A stretch of 64,000 bases of DNA from Qipengyuania gelatinilytica (GCF_019711315.1 NZ_CP081294.1:1364001-1428000), one strand, 5' to 3'; counted from the first letter of the stretch, positions 42,799 to 52,786 are shown. A program made the numbers and translations. The notes: generated by a model not told the origin, from the letters alone.

Positions 42799-43520
42799 GC
42801 GGGCACCCGCGTGACGTCGGCGGCGAGGCGATAGCCGCCGCCGCGTACGGTCTGGATGAATTGCGGATTGCGGGTGTCGGCCTCGATCTTGCGGCGCAGG
42901 CGACTGATCTGGTTGTCGACCGCGCGGTCGAACAGATGCGCCTCGCGTCCCTGCACCATGTCGAGCAGCTGGTCGCGGTCGAGCACCTGCCGGGGATGAT
43001 CGCAGAAGGCGCGTAGCATGCGGAATTCTGCCGTGGAGATCGGCACCAGCGTGCCTTCTGGATCGGTGAGGCGACGCTTCAGCGGGTCGAGCGTCCAGCC
43101 TTCGAACCGATAGACAAGGTCTTCGGCAGGAGCCGGGCCCGAACGGTCTGTCCGGCGCAGGACCGAACGGATACGCGCGACCAGTTCGCGCGGCTCGAAC
43201 GGCTTGGTGACATAGTCGTCGGCACCGATTTCCAGCCCGACGATGCGGTCCATCGCCTCGCCCTTCGCGGTGAGCAGGATCACCGGAAGCTGGCGGCTTT
43301 CGACGAGGTGGCGGCAGAGCGAAAGCCCGTCCTCGCCCGGCATCATGATGTCGAGCAGGACGAGATCGGGCATCTCGGTTTCGAGCAGGCTGCGGGCCTG
43401 CGCCGCGCTTTCCGCCTCGCGCACGGCAAACCCCTGGCCGGAAAGATATTCCGCCAGGGGTTCGCGCAAGGTGCGCTCGTCATCGACAAGCAGGAGTGAG
43501 GTAGGCGCTGTATCGGTCAT
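42795..43520 (-). CDS. OmpR/PhoB family response regulator
   Basis: A 241-residue regulator. The receiver domain has acidic pocket D13-D14-E15, phospho-acceptor Asp57 in LLDIMMPGEDG, Thr84 and Lys106. The C-terminal winged helix includes STAEFRMLRAFCDHPRQVLDRDQL and VDNQISRLRRKIE. It precedes and overlaps the kinase and follows the EF-hand gene by 48 bases on the same strand. Confidence 0.95.
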   Translation of the reverse strand: MTDTAPTSLLLVDDERTLREPLAEYLSGQGFAVREAESAAQARSLLETEMPDLVLLDIMMPGEDGLSLCRHLVESRQLPVILLTAKGEAMDRIVGLEIGADDYVTKPFEPRELVARIRSVLRRTDRSGPAPAEDLVYRFEGWTLDPLKRRLTDPEGTLVPISTAEFRMLRAFCDHPRQVLDRDQLLDMVQGREAHLFDRAVDNQISRLRRKIEADTRNPQFIQTVRGGGYRLAADVTRVPA

Positions 43521-43568
43521 ATGGTCCTCTTCGCGCCTACCTCCTGGTTTGCGTGGCGCGCAAGCGGC

Positions 43569-44258
43569 TTACTGGCCGCCGGCCTTGCGTTCGCCGCGAA
43601 CGGCTTGGCGCATCGCCTTGTGACGGGCCTGCATTTCGGCAGTCGTCACCTGGCCATCGCCATCGGTGTCGGTCTTGGCGAACTGGTCGGCGATCGCTGC
43701 ATCGAATTCGGCGCGGGTGATCGTCTTGTCGCCATTGGCATCGGCGAGGCGCAGCATGTGCATGCCGCCGCGATGACCGCGCTTGCCGCCACGGGCCTTG
43801 CGCTCACCACCACGACGCTCGCCGCGCGCCTCATGACCGGCCTTCATCTCGGCCTGCGAAAGACCGCCCGAATTGTCGGTGTCGAGACGCTCGAAGCGCT
43901 CTGCCATGCGCTCTTCACGGCGTTCGCCGCGCTGCGCCCGGCGCTGGTCGCGCTTTTCCATGCGTTCTGCATGCATGGCCTGCATTTCGGCCTGCGACAG
44001 CTCGCCATCACCGTTCGTATCGGCCTTGGCGAAATGCGCCTGGCGGCGGGCCGCACGGTCCTCGGCATTGATAACGCCGTCGCTGTTCGCATCCATCCGG
44101 GCGAACATCTGGTCGGCATGTGCGGTCATTTCGGTGCGCGTGACGAGGCCGTCACCATCGGCATCGATTTTCATCTTGCCCATGTGGCCATGGGCGAGTG
44201 CCGCAGTGCCGGTCAGTGCGAGCGCGGCGGCGGTCAGGGAAAGGGTCGTCTTTTTCAT
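43569..44258 (-). CDS. Periplasmic protein with six EF-hand motifs
   Basis: A 229-residue protein from ATG 44258 (AGGAG eight bases upstream), with signal peptide MKKTTLSLTAAALALTGTAALA. Six EF-hand loops are visible in order: DADGDGLVTRTE, DANSDGVINAED, DTNGDGELSQAE, DTDNSGGLSQAE, DANGDKTITRAE and DTDGDGQVTTAE. The spaces between carry Arg/Glu- and Arg/Gly-rich linkers. It probably binds Ca2+ outside the inner membrane. Co-directional with the downstream two-component genes, which suggests calcium- or cation-linked signalling, by inference. Confidence 0.88.
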   Translation of the reverse strand: MKKTTLSLTAAALALTGTAALAHGHMGKMKIDADGDGLVTRTEMTAHADQMFARMDANSDGVINAEDRAARRQAHFAKADTNGDGELSQAEMQAMHAERMEKRDQRRAQRGERREERMAERFERLDTDNSGGLSQAEMKAGHEARGERRGGERKARGGKRGHRGGMHMLRLADANGDKTITRAEFDAAIADQFAKTDTDGDGQVTTAEMQARHKAMRQAVRGERKAGGQ

Positions 44259-44446
44259 TTTCAAGCTCCTGGAATGGGGGAGCTGCAGCGCCGGGGGACT
44301 TGCGAGGGAGGGGAGGAAGGCGCCGCAGCTCGTGTGCCCTTTCTAGGCACCCAATGTCGCAGCAATATGCCGTGAAACGGGTGTTTTGTAACGCTTTGTC
44401 GCAGGACGAAGTGCCTGTTCATGCTGGCGAAAAGTCAGCCTTGCCG

Positions 44447-44842
44447 TCAGGCGACCTTGTCCATCAGGAAGGCGTTGAGCTTGTTTCCGTCCGGATCGCG
44501 GAAATAGGAGGCGTAGAAGAGCATGCCGTTCTCGTCCGGTTCGCCGCGCGGCCCCGGCTCGCCCTCGTCGGTGCCGCCGTGGGCCAGTGCGATTTCATGC
44601 AGCTTGTGGACCTGCTCGCGGTTCTTCACCTCGATAGCCACCATCGTGCCATTGCCGACGCTTGCTTCTTCCCCGTTGAAGGGTTTGGTCGCCGCGATGC
44701 CGGGCGCGCCGCCCATTTCGCCCCAGGCGATGAAGGTTTCAAACTCCATCATGCGCCCGACGCCCATTTCGGCGGCGATGGCATCGTAGAACTTTGCCGC
44801 CCGCTCAAGGTCGTTCGTACCGACCGTAACATATCCAATCAT
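44447..44842 (-). CDS. VOC family protein
   Basis: A 131-residue glyoxalase-fold protein: MIGYVTVGTNDLERAAKFYDA start, central GNGTMVAIEVKNREQVHKLHEIALAHGG, and FRDPDGNKLNAF at the end. It belongs to the broad VOC group and the substrate is unknown. It stands alone between the EF-hand gene and the aminopeptidase gene. Confidence 0.88.
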   Translation of the reverse strand: MIGYVTVGTNDLERAAKFYDAIAAEMGVGRMMEFETFIAWGEMGGAPGIAATKPFNGEEASVGNGTMVAIEVKNREQVHKLHEIALAHGGTDEGEPGPRGEPDENGMLFYASYFRDPDGNKLNAFLMDKVA

Positions 44843-44917
44843 CCGCGTGACTCCTTATCCAAAACGACTCGCGACCGATGGAACATTACGTGAACATGCG
44901 TAATCCTACAACCCGCC

Positions 44918-46723
44918 TCAGAGGGGAGCGCACTCACGCTCGAGCCAGACGAGGTCCTCGCCCTCGAGCTGCGGGGCGAGGATCGCGCGGGTCTTCGCGT
45001 GGTACTCGTTCCACCATGCGATCTCGCGTTCGGTAAGCAGGTTCTTGTCGACCAGCTTGCGGTCGAGCGGCACGTGGGTGAGCGTTTCGAAGGTGAGGTA
45101 CTTGCCCTCGCTGCCTTCGATCTGCGCATCGACGACCAGCACGAGGTTCTCGATCCGGATGCCGTATTCGCCCGGCTTGTAATAACCCGGCTCGTTCGAG
45201 AGGATCATGCCTTCCTGAAGCGGGGTCTCGGTGCCGGGGAAAGCGCCGCCGGGCTTCGAGATACGCTGCGGGCCCTCGTGGACAGAGAGATAGCTGCCGA
45301 CGCCATGGCCGGTGCCGTGGCCGTAATCGACGCCCGCCTGCCACAGATGCATGCGAGCCAGCGCGTCGAGGGCGCCGCCGCTGGTCTTGTCTGGGAAACG
45401 CGCGAGGTCGAGCTCGATATGGCCCTTCAGCACGCGCGTGTTGCGGTCGACCATTTCGGCCGTCGGCTCGCCCGGGCCGACCCAGACGGTGCGCGTGATG
45501 TCCGTGGTGCCGTCGAGATACTGGCCGCCCGAATCGCACAGGTAGATGCTGGAGGGCGGGATCGGGATATTGCTGTCTTCATCCACCTTGTAATGCGGCA
45601 GCGCGGCATGGCCGGCGGCGGCGCTGATGGTGTCGAAGCTGGTGTCCTTCATGTCCGGGCTAAGGCCGCGGAATTCGCGCAGCTTGGCGGCTGCCGTCAG
45701 CTCGTCCACTTCGCCCGAAGGAGCGTTTTCCTCGATCCAGCGAAGGTACTTCACGACAGCAGCACCGTCTCGAGCCTGCGCATCGCGGTGCCCCTGCTGC
45801 TCGGCGGGGTTCTTGATCGCCTTGGGCAGGACTGCCGGATCGGCATCGCGCACCACGGTCGCGCCGCCTTCCTCCAGCGCATGGAAGATGCCCGCCACGG
45901 CATGCTTGGGATCGACCGCCACGGTCTTGCCGCTGAGGTCCGCCAGCGCGGGCTGGAAATCCGCGCGATCACGGATGCGAACCGCATTGCCGAGATGCTT
46001 GGTCAGTTCGGGCGTCACCTTTTCGGGCGCGATGAACAGCTCTGCCGTGCCGTCGGCATGGGCGAGCACATAGGAGAGCGCGACCGGCGTATTGTCGACG
46101 TCTTCGCCGCGCATGTTCAGCACCCATGCAACCGAATCGAGTGCGGTGATGACTGTGGCGTCATAGCCTTCCTGCTTGAGCCAGTCGGCGATCTCGGCAC
46201 GCTTGTCCGCGCTCGAACGGCCAGTGAACTTGTCGTCATGCGGGACTGCCGCCGCACGCGAGGGCTGCGGCCGGTCGGCCCAGACGGCATCGATCGGATT
46301 GCCATCGACCGGGACCAGCTCGATGCCCTTCTTGGCAAAGAACTTTTGCGCGTCCTCTGCCCATTCGACCCCGTGGAGCCACGCGTCGTAACCGATCTTG
46401 GCGCCCTTGTGCGCATTCTCGGCCAGCCATTTGGCGGGCGAAGTCGCCGGCACGTCTTCGTAGTCGTAGAGCTTGGAGTCGACCTGCTCGCGCACCTGCA
46501 CGGTGTAGCGGCCGTCGGTGAACATGGCGGCCTTGTCCTTGAGCACCGCCGCGCTGCCCGCGCTGCCCCCGAAGCCGGTCAGCCAGTGGAGGCGCTGGGC
46601 GTAGGAGCCGACATATTCGCTCATGTGTTCGTCGGAGATCGGGATGACGAACCCGTCGAGGCCGCGCTTGTCCAGTTCGGTGCGCAGCGCGTCGAGACGG
46701 GCTTCATGGGTTTGCATAAGCAT
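44918..46723 (-). CDS. Xaa-Pro aminopeptidase P (M24 family)
   Basis: A 601-residue cytoplasmic aminopeptidase that removes N-terminal residues preceding proline. Three-domain long form: two creatinase-like N-terminal domains, then the pita-bread catalytic domain from about residue 320. Metal ligands: Asp in YLDGTTDITRTVW, His in YGHGTGHGVGSY, Glu in NEPGYYKPGEYGIRIEN. No signal peptide. ATG 46723 is used; ATG 46717 is also possible. Divergent from the S9 peptidase across 145 bases. Confidence 0.94.
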   Translation of the reverse strand: MLMQTHEARLDALRTELDKRGLDGFVIPISDEHMSEYVGSYAQRLHWLTGFGGSAGSAAVLKDKAAMFTDGRYTVQVREQVDSKLYDYEDVPATSPAKWLAENAHKGAKIGYDAWLHGVEWAEDAQKFFAKKGIELVPVDGNPIDAVWADRPQPSRAAAVPHDDKFTGRSSADKRAEIADWLKQEGYDATVITALDSVAWVLNMRGEDVDNTPVALSYVLAHADGTAELFIAPEKVTPELTKHLGNAVRIRDRADFQPALADLSGKTVAVDPKHAVAGIFHALEEGGATVVRDADPAVLPKAIKNPAEQQGHRDAQARDGAAVVKYLRWIEENAPSGEVDELTAAAKLREFRGLSPDMKDTSFDTISAAAGHAALPHYKVDEDSNIPIPPSSIYLCDSGGQYLDGTTDITRTVWVGPGEPTAEMVDRNTRVLKGHIELDLARFPDKTSGGALDALARMHLWQAGVDYGHGTGHGVGSYLSVHEGPQRISKPGGAFPGTETPLQEGMILSNEPGYYKPGEYGIRIENLVLVVDAQIEGSEGKYLTFETLTHVPLDRKLVDKNLLTEREIAWWNEYHAKTRAILAPQLEGEDLVWLERECAPL

Positions 46724-46868
46724 GGGCGAAATATCCTTTCATCGGTGCCGCTCTGCCTTTTGGCGAAGCAGCGCTTGCCGCGGCGCTTTGCCGCGCATAA
46801 TCACCATCCTTCAATAGGGAACTGCGGCTGTTCTTTCCACCTTTGTGCCGCACCGAAAGGGATCGCTC

Positions 46869-49019
46869 GTGACTTTCAACCGACTGGCTGCGTGCCTATC
46901 TGCCTGCCTGGTGGCTTTTGCCGCACCTATCGCTGCCCAAACTGCCGAAGGGACATCCGTGACTGAACCGACCTCGCCGCCGACTGCCGAGAAGCGCGAC
47001 TATTCCTACACCCAGCACGGGATCACCATTTCCGATCCCTATAACTGGATGAAAGACCAGAGCTATCCGACCGTCGACGACAAGGATGTGCTCGATCACC
47101 TGAAGGCCGAGAACGAATGGTTCGAAGCACGCATGGCTCCGCAAAAGGCGCTGGTCGACGAACTCTACGAAGAAATGAAGGCGCGCGTGAAGGAAGACGA
47201 TTCCTCCGTTCCGCAGAAGGATGGCGACTGGATCTACTGGTCGGAATTCGAGGAAGGCGCCGAGTACCGCAAATATTACCGCAAGCCGGTGGCCGGCGGC
47301 GAAGCGCAGCTAATCCTCGACGAGAACGCGTTGGCCGAAGGGCATGAGTATTTCCGCCTCGGCGCCTTCTCCGTGTCGAAGAATGGCCGCTATCTCGCCT
47401 ATTCGAGCGACACCAACGGTTCGGAACGCTTCACCGCGCGGATCAAGGACCTCGAGACCGGCGAGCTGCTGCCCGACGAAATTCCCGGCACGCTGACCGG
47501 CCTCACCTGGGTGATGGACGACAAGGCGATCGTCTACGGTCTCGCCAACGAACAGTGGCGCGTCCACGATGCGACGCTGCATGTTCTCGGCACACCGATT
47601 TCCGAAGATGTCGAGCTTTACCGCGAGACCGAGAATGACGGTTTCCGCGTCGGCGCAGGCCTTTCGGCTCAGGAAGACTGGCTGATCATCGCGGTCGGCG
47701 ACAGCGAGACCAGCGAAGTGCGCATGGTACGCGCCGACAATCCGACCGGCGAACAGATCCTCGTCGCAGCCCGGAAGACCGGCCGCGAATACGATGTCGA
47801 TGTTCGTGACGGCACGCTCTACATCCATACCAACGACGATCACGTGAATTTCCGCCTCGCCACGGCGAGCCTCGACAATCCCGGCGAGTGGACCACGCTG
47901 ATCGCCGGATCGGACGAATTCTACCTCTCCGATTTCGAGCTGTTCAAGGATTTCTACGTCACCGAAGGCCGCCTGCGCGGTCTCGACCAGATCCAGCTGC
48001 GCAGTTATGCCGATCCGAACCTCGTGAAGCCGATCGCCTTCACCGAAGCGAGCTTCTCGACCGGCCTTTCGAATAATCCGGAATACGACACGCAGAAGCT
48101 GCGGCTTGCCTATGAAAGCATGGTTACGCCGGATTCGGTCTATGACTACCATGTCGGAAATGGCGAACTGGAACTGCTCAAGCAGCAGGAAATCCCGAGC
48201 GGCTATGACGCGAACCTCTACCAGGTCGAACGTATCGAGATCGCCGCACGCGACGGGACCATGGTCCCCGTCTCGATCGTCAGCCGCAAGGACCGCGAGG
48301 CTGGCGGCCCGCTGCATCTCTATGCCTATGGCGCATACGGCTTCGCCTATCCGCCCAACTTCTCCACCACGCGCCTCAGCCTCGTCGATCGCGGTTTCGC
48401 CTTTGCCATCGCGCATATCCGCGGCGGCGACGATCTGGGCCGCAACTGGTACCTGCAAGGCAAGCTCAACGAGCGCACCAACACCTTCAACGATTTCGTC
48501 GATGTGGCGAAGGGGCTGATCGCCAAGGGTTACACGCAGCAGGGCAAGATCAGCGCGAGCGGCGGTTCGGCCGGCGGCGAGCTCATGGGCGTCGTGCTCA
48601 ACACCAATCCCGAACTCTGGGGCGCGGTGGTGGCGCATGTGCCTTTTGTCGACGTGCTCAACACGATGCTCGACAAGGATTTGCCGCTCACCCCGGGCGA
48701 ATGGCCCGAATGGGGCAACCCGATCGAGAGCAAGCAGGCCTTCGCCTATATCCTGTCCTATTCGCCCTACGACCAGGTCGTGGCGCAGGACTATCCGCCG
48801 CTTCTGGTGACCGCCGGCCTCAACGATCCGCGCGTGACCTATTGGGAGCCTATGAAGTGGGTCGCCAAGCTGCGCGAATACAAGACCGATGAGAACGAGC
48901 TGCTGCTGAAGACCAATATGGGCGCAGGCCACGGCGGCAAGTCGGGCCGCTTCGCCTCGATCTACGAGGTCGCGGAGGAATACGCCTTCATCCTGTGGCA
49001 GATGGGCTTGACGGAGTGA
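46869..49019 (+). CDS. Prolyl oligopeptidase family (S9A) serine peptidase, exported
   Basis: A 716-residue peptidase of the protease II / oligopeptidase B type. Start is GTG 46869, with AAAGGG seven bases upstream, giving a signal peptide that ends near FAAPIAAQ. Propeller domain to about residue 440. Catalytic Ser is in A-S-G-G-S-A-G-G around residue 564, Asp in TAGLNDPRVTYWEP and His in GAGHGGKSGR. It overlaps the next gene by four bases. Together with the divergent aminopeptidase P it points to proline-peptide turnover. Confidence 0.94.
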   Translation: MTFNRLAACLSACLVAFAAPIAAQTAEGTSVTEPTSPPTAEKRDYSYTQHGITISDPYNWMKDQSYPTVDDKDVLDHLKAENEWFEARMAPQKALVDELYEEMKARVKEDDSSVPQKDGDWIYWSEFEEGAEYRKYYRKPVAGGEAQLILDENALAEGHEYFRLGAFSVSKNGRYLAYSSDTNGSERFTARIKDLETGELLPDEIPGTLTGLTWVMDDKAIVYGLANEQWRVHDATLHVLGTPISEDVELYRETENDGFRVGAGLSAQEDWLIIAVGDSETSEVRMVRADNPTGEQILVAARKTGREYDVDVRDGTLYIHTNDDHVNFRLATASLDNPGEWTTLIAGSDEFYLSDFELFKDFYVTEGRLRGLDQIQLRSYADPNLVKPIAFTEASFSTGLSNNPEYDTQKLRLAYESMVTPDSVYDYHVGNGELELLKQQEIPSGYDANLYQVERIEIAARDGTMVPVSIVSRKDREAGGPLHLYAYGAYGFAYPPNFSTTRLSLVDRGFAFAIAHIRGGDDLGRNWYLQGKLNERTNTFNDFVDVAKGLIAKGYTQQGKISASGGSAGGELMGVVLNTNPELWGAVVAHVPFVDVLNTMLDKDLPLTPGEWPEWGNPIESKQAFAYILSYSPYDQVVAQDYPPLLVTAGLNDPRVTYWEPMKWVAKLREYKTDENELLLKTNMGAGHGGKSGRFASIYEVAEEYAFILWQMGLTE

Positions 49020-49312
49020 TTTTGCGCGCGCTGTTGGGCATCGAGTTCGCTTGCCTGATCATCGTCGCGTTTCTCTCCTATTCCACGCTTGCTTGGGAGG
49101 GGCCAGAGAACTGGGCAGCCGTCGCCTTGCTCATCTATGGAGGGGCGGCTGTCCTCCTCCTATCGCTTTGCATGCTCATTGCACTTGCTGTTATTCGGCG
49201 ATCGGCCTTCGACAGTGACGGGAAGAGCAAGCGATACATCCTCGCCCTCTCTCCATTCGCAATCAGCATTCTGTTCTTCGGAATATCCTACGCCAGCGAG
49301 GTATGGGCATGA
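49016..49312 (+). CDS. Small three-helix membrane protein
   Basis: A 98-residue protein with hydrophobic segments at about residues 6-22, 32-58 and 75-92. Its likely GTG start (49016) overlaps the peptidase stop in GTGA; a TTG two codons later is an alternative. Its own TGA overlaps the thioesterase ATG. Function unknown. Confidence 0.65.
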   Translation: MILRALLGIEFACLIIVAFLSYSTLAWEGPENWAAVALLIYGGAAVLLLSLCMLIALAVIRRSAFDSDGKSKRYILALSPFAISILFFGISYASEVWA

Positions 49313-49698
49313 AACATTTCCGCCAAACCTTCACCGCGCTTCCAGAGCACATCGACGAGCTGGGGCACGTCAACAACACGGTCTGGGTCCGCTGGATCCA
49401 GGACCTGGCTACGGCGCACTGGTCGGACACTGCGCGACCCGAAGATGCCGAACAGTTCTTCTGGGTCGTGACCCGCCACGAAATCGATTACCGGGGCAAT
49501 GTGTCCGAGGGCGAGAGCGTGACGGGCGAGACCTGGATCGAGGGCGACCCGCGCGGGGCGACCTCGATCCGCCGCGTCGATTTTCGCAATCAGGCGGGCA
49601 AGGTGATCGTTTCTGCGGCCACGACCTGGGCCATGCTTGATCGCGAGAGCCAGCGACTGGTCAGGGTGCGGCCCGAAGTTCTCGCACCCTTCCGCTAG
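49309..49698 (+). CDS. Hotdog-fold acyl-CoA thioesterase (4HBT family)
   Basis: A 129-residue thioesterase. The catalytic segment is HIDELGHVNNTVWVRWIQD (D-x3-H-V-N-N type), followed by HEIDYRGNVSEGESV. ATG 49309 is preferred over 49303 since GAGG then has normal spacing and the start overlaps the upstream stop (ATGA). Acyl specificity unknown. Confidence 0.92.
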   Translation: MKHFRQTFTALPEHIDELGHVNNTVWVRWIQDLATAHWSDTARPEDAEQFFWVVTRHEIDYRGNVSEGESVTGETWIEGDPRGATSIRRVDFRNQAGKVIVSAATTWAMLDRESQRLVRVRPEVLAPFR

Positions 49699-49699
49699 G

Positions 49700-51463
49700 T
49701 CAGGCTGCCGAGCGCCCTGCGGCCGCCTCGGCCTCGAACATCTCGACTGTATCCGAGCAAGTCCTGTTCCGGCCCGCACACTTCGCTTCATACAGCAGCT
49801 GGTCGGCACGCGAATAAAGCGCCCCGAAGTCGACGTCCTGCTGCTCGGCAAGCAATTCGAAATCGAGCAGGCCCATGCTCGCGGTGACCGGGCTGTCGAG
49901 GCCTTCGATCTCGGCCAGCGTACGCGAGCTGATTGCGCGGCGACGCGCCTCCGCCCGCTTGGCTGCATCCTTTCCGCGCAGCATCAGCAGGAATTCCTCG
50001 CCACCGATGCGGAAAGCCACGAGGTTGCGGTCGGCCCCGCCCCTCAGCGTGTCGCCGGTATAGCGCAGCACGGCATCGCCGACCGGGTGCCCGTGTATGT
50101 CGTTGATCGCCTTGAACCGGTCGATGTCGATGATCGCCATGACCGTAAAGCCGTCCTCTACCAAGGCGTCGAACCGCGACTGCAGTGCGCGGCGGTTCAG
50201 CAGGCCGGTCAGGTCGTCATGCTCGGTCAGCGCCTCCATCGCACGCGCGGCGTCGAGTGCGCGATCGCGTTCGCGGCGGATGGAGATGAACCGGTCAGCC
50301 ACCGCCAGCGCAGTCGCCACGACCTCGAACAACAGGGCCAGGTTCTGCGCCCAGGTCTCGTCGAAGGTGACCTCGGTGATGTTGACCGGATCGACGAAGA
50401 AGACTGTCAACGCCTGGAAGATGACGATCGCGGTCAGGGGCGCAAAGCCGAGGATGAGGTAGGGAGCCATCCGGCTGCCGGCTGCGCGAGCCGAGAACAG
50501 GACATAGAAATATCCCGCCAGCAATGTGCACAGCGCCCCGAAGTAAATCCGGTCGATCCACAGGCCGAAGGGCTCCGGGAAGAAGGTCAGGACGGCGCCA
50601 TTGACGAGCACACCTGCCGCAGCACACAGCATGATGACCTTGTGGCGGCGGGTCATGAATTCCTGCTCGATGAACTTGTAGGCGAACAGGATCGTCGCCA
50701 GGATCATCAGGTCGAGCGTGAAATAGGTGACGATGAGTTCGGCCGAATAGGAAATCGGCATGATCAGCGGAAGCAGGCCCGACACGGCAGCGGTCTGGAT
50801 TGCCGCCATCAGGCAGAAAGCCGCGTGGAACAGCGGAAACGACTGGCGAAGGGCCCTGAAGTAACCGAGATCGAAGATGATCGGCGCAAGGAACAGTCCG
50901 CACAAGAGGGCGGCCAGCAGGTGGATGTAGCCTGCCTTTGCCTTGACCGAAGGCTCCGCGACGAGTTCCGCCGCAACCAGAGTTTCGGGCCACCACGACT
51001 TGTCGACCACCATGACAATGGCCACCGGCGGCGTTGCGGACTGCGGAAACTCCACAATCGATTTCAGGCTGGAGGAACCCAGCTGGGTGTCGGCAAAACC
51101 GTAGCTGACCGAGCTCTGCGTGCCGTCAGCCTCGATGGCGATGACGGTCAGCTTCTCGTATTCGTTGCGGTCGAACTCGGCGAAGCGCGGAGGCTGCGCA
51201 CCGGCTGCGGGCTTGGTCAGGTCGTGGCGGATGAAATGGCGTTCGGCTTCCCAGTCGAATTCGGCCCCCTCGCAGGTCCAGCGCGAGCCGTCCGCCAGCA
51301 GGCTGTCGTATGTCGTCCCGGCCTTGTCCGAAGTGTGGCAGATGGATCCGGGCGCAAATTTCGCTGCCTGGGCGGCTTCCTGCGCATAAGCAGCAGGCGC
51401 AATGGCGCAAAGCATCGCCAGAAAAGCGAGCAATATCAGCCGCAAGAAGCGCGGCGCAGCCAT
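49700..51463 (-). CDS. Membrane diguanylate cyclase (GGDEF) with exported N-terminal domain
   Basis: A 587-residue protein. Signal-like helix, periplasmic beta-rich domain to about residue 195 (7TMR-DISM-like), seven or so transmembrane helices from ~195 to ~405, then a GGDEF domain with I-D-I-D-R-F-K and active site R-I-G-G-E-E-F. It should make cyclic di-GMP. The inhibitory RxxD site, expected nine residues before GGEEF, is absent (the positions hold D and L). I use ATG 51463, with GGGAGTG nine bases upstream. Confidence 0.9.
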   Translation of the reverse strand: MAAPRFLRLILLAFLAMLCAIAPAAYAQEAAQAAKFAPGSICHTSDKAGTTYDSLLADGSRWTCEGAEFDWEAERHFIRHDLTKPAAGAQPPRFAEFDRNEYEKLTVIAIEADGTQSSVSYGFADTQLGSSSLKSIVEFPQSATPPVAIVMVVDKSWWPETLVAAELVAEPSVKAKAGYIHLLAALLCGLFLAPIIFDLGYFRALRQSFPLFHAAFCLMAAIQTAAVSGLLPLIMPISYSAELIVTYFTLDLMILATILFAYKFIEQEFMTRRHKVIMLCAAAGVLVNGAVLTFFPEPFGLWIDRIYFGALCTLLAGYFYVLFSARAAGSRMAPYLILGFAPLTAIVIFQALTVFFVDPVNITEVTFDETWAQNLALLFEVVATALAVADRFISIRRERDRALDAARAMEALTEHDDLTGLLNRRALQSRFDALVEDGFTVMAIIDIDRFKAINDIHGHPVGDAVLRYTGDTLRGGADRNLVAFRIGGEEFLLMLRGKDAAKRAEARRRAISSRTLAEIEGLDSPVTASMGLLDFELLAEQQDVDFGALYSRADQLLYEAKCAGRNRTCSDTVEMFEAEAAAGRSAA

Positions 51464-51542
51464 GGCGAGATTCACTCCCATCGCTGCGCCATACGCGGTA
51501 TGAATTAAGAGCAGGTTATCAAAAACCGCCTGCGCGTTAACT

Positions 51543-52661
51543 TTATCCCTTGAGGACGTCGGCGACAGGTCGGTAGGCGTAGCCAAGTTCGTCAGCCACG
51601 GCCTTGTAGGTCACCTCGCCCTTGTGGACATTAAGGCCTTCGGCAAGGTGCGGATCGGCGGCAAGAGCGTCCTTCCAGCCCATCCGCGCGATACGCAGCG
51701 CATGCGGCAGGGTAACATTGTTCAGCGCATAGGTGCTGGTACGCGCCACCGCGCCGGGCATGTTGGCGACGCAATAGTGCACGATATCGTCGACGATATA
51801 GGTCGGATCGGCATGGGTCGTGGGCTTGGAAGTCTCGAAACAACCGCCCTGGTCGATCGCCACGTCGACGAGCACTGCGCCCTTCTGCATATCCTTGAGC
51901 ATGTCGCGGGTGACCAGCTTGGGAGCGGCTGCACCCGGGATCAGCACGGCGCCGATCACGAGGTCCGCACCGCACACTGCGTCGTAGAGGTTTGCGGCGT
52001 TGGAGAAGCGGGTGCTGGCGCGCGTTTCGAAATGCGTGCCGACCTTTTCCAGAACTTCGGGATCGCGGTCGAGGATGGTGACATCCGCGCCGAGGCCGGC
52101 AGCCATCTGCGCGGCGTTGAAACCGACCACACCGCCGCCGATGACCACGACCTTGCCCGGCATGACGCCCGGGACACCGCCGAGAAGGACGCCGCGGCCA
52201 CCATGAGCCTTTTCCAGCGCAGTCGCACCTGCCTGCACGCTCATGCGGCCGGCGACCTGGCTCATCGGCTTCAGCAGCGGCAGCTGGCCGCGCGGACCCG
52301 TGACGGTTTCATAGGCGATCGCGGTCACGCCGCTATCGACGAGGTCCTTGGTCTGCGGCGCATCGGGCGCGAGGTGGAGGTAGGTGTAAAGGATCTGGCC
52401 TTCGCGCAGTTTGGAACGCTCGACCGCCTGCGGTTCCTTTACCTTCACGACCATTTCGCATTCGGCGAAGATCTCGTCCGGAGTGTCGACGATCTTCGCG
52501 CCTGCAGCGACATATTGTTCATCGGTCGCATCGATGCCGCAGCCTGCCTGCGTCTCGATCCAGACCTCGTTACCCTGGACGATCAGTTCCTTCGCGCTCT
52601 CCGGCGTGAGGCCGACGCGATATTCGTGGTTCTTGATTTCCTTGGGGCAACCGATGCGCAT
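51543..52661 (-). CDS. ald: Alanine dehydrogenase
   Basis: NAD-dependent conversion of L-alanine to pyruvate and ammonia. It has 372 residues, normal length, from ATG 52661 ([20 protein letters not shown]). Visible: KVKEPQ with catalytic Lys, YLHLAPD with catalytic His, and the Rossmann loop [21 protein letters not shown]. Its C-terminal region [15 protein letters not shown] is conserved. It stands alone. Confidence 0.96.
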   Translation of the reverse strand: MRIGCPKEIKNHEYRVGLTPESAKELIVQGNEVWIETQAGCGIDATDEQYVAAGAKIVDTPDEIFAECEMVVKVKEPQAVERSKLREGQILYTYLHLAPDAPQTKDLVDSGVTAIAYETVTGPRGQLPLLKPMSQVAGRMSVQAGATALEKAHGGRGVLLGGVPGVMPGKVVVIGGGVVGFNAAQMAAGLGADVTILDRDPEVLEKVGTHFETRASTRFSNAANLYDAVCGADLVIGAVLIPGAAAPKLVTRDMLKDMQKGAVLVDVAIDQGGCFETSKPTTHADPTYIVDDIVHYCVANMPGAVARTSTYALNNVTLPHALRIARMGWKDALAADPHLAEGLNVHKGEVTYKAVADELGYAYRPVADVLKG

Positions 52662-52786
52662 TGGGGGACTCCTTGATGTCGGCGATGCCGTTACATCTGT
52701 AACCATCGGCGGGCAAGGCTTGTCGTCCCCCGCGAGGGCACGAAATCACAGCAAGCAGAAGCGAGGTTCCTGGCAGCGCGCCTGGG

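Noticed and set aside
44999-46966. 655-codon open frame antisense to aminopeptidase P
   Set aside because: Shadow frame; the M24 metal ligands on the minus strand are unambiguous.
49637-51508. 623-codon open frame antisense to the GGDEF protein
   Set aside because: Arg/Gln/Asp-rich shadow without domain signatures.
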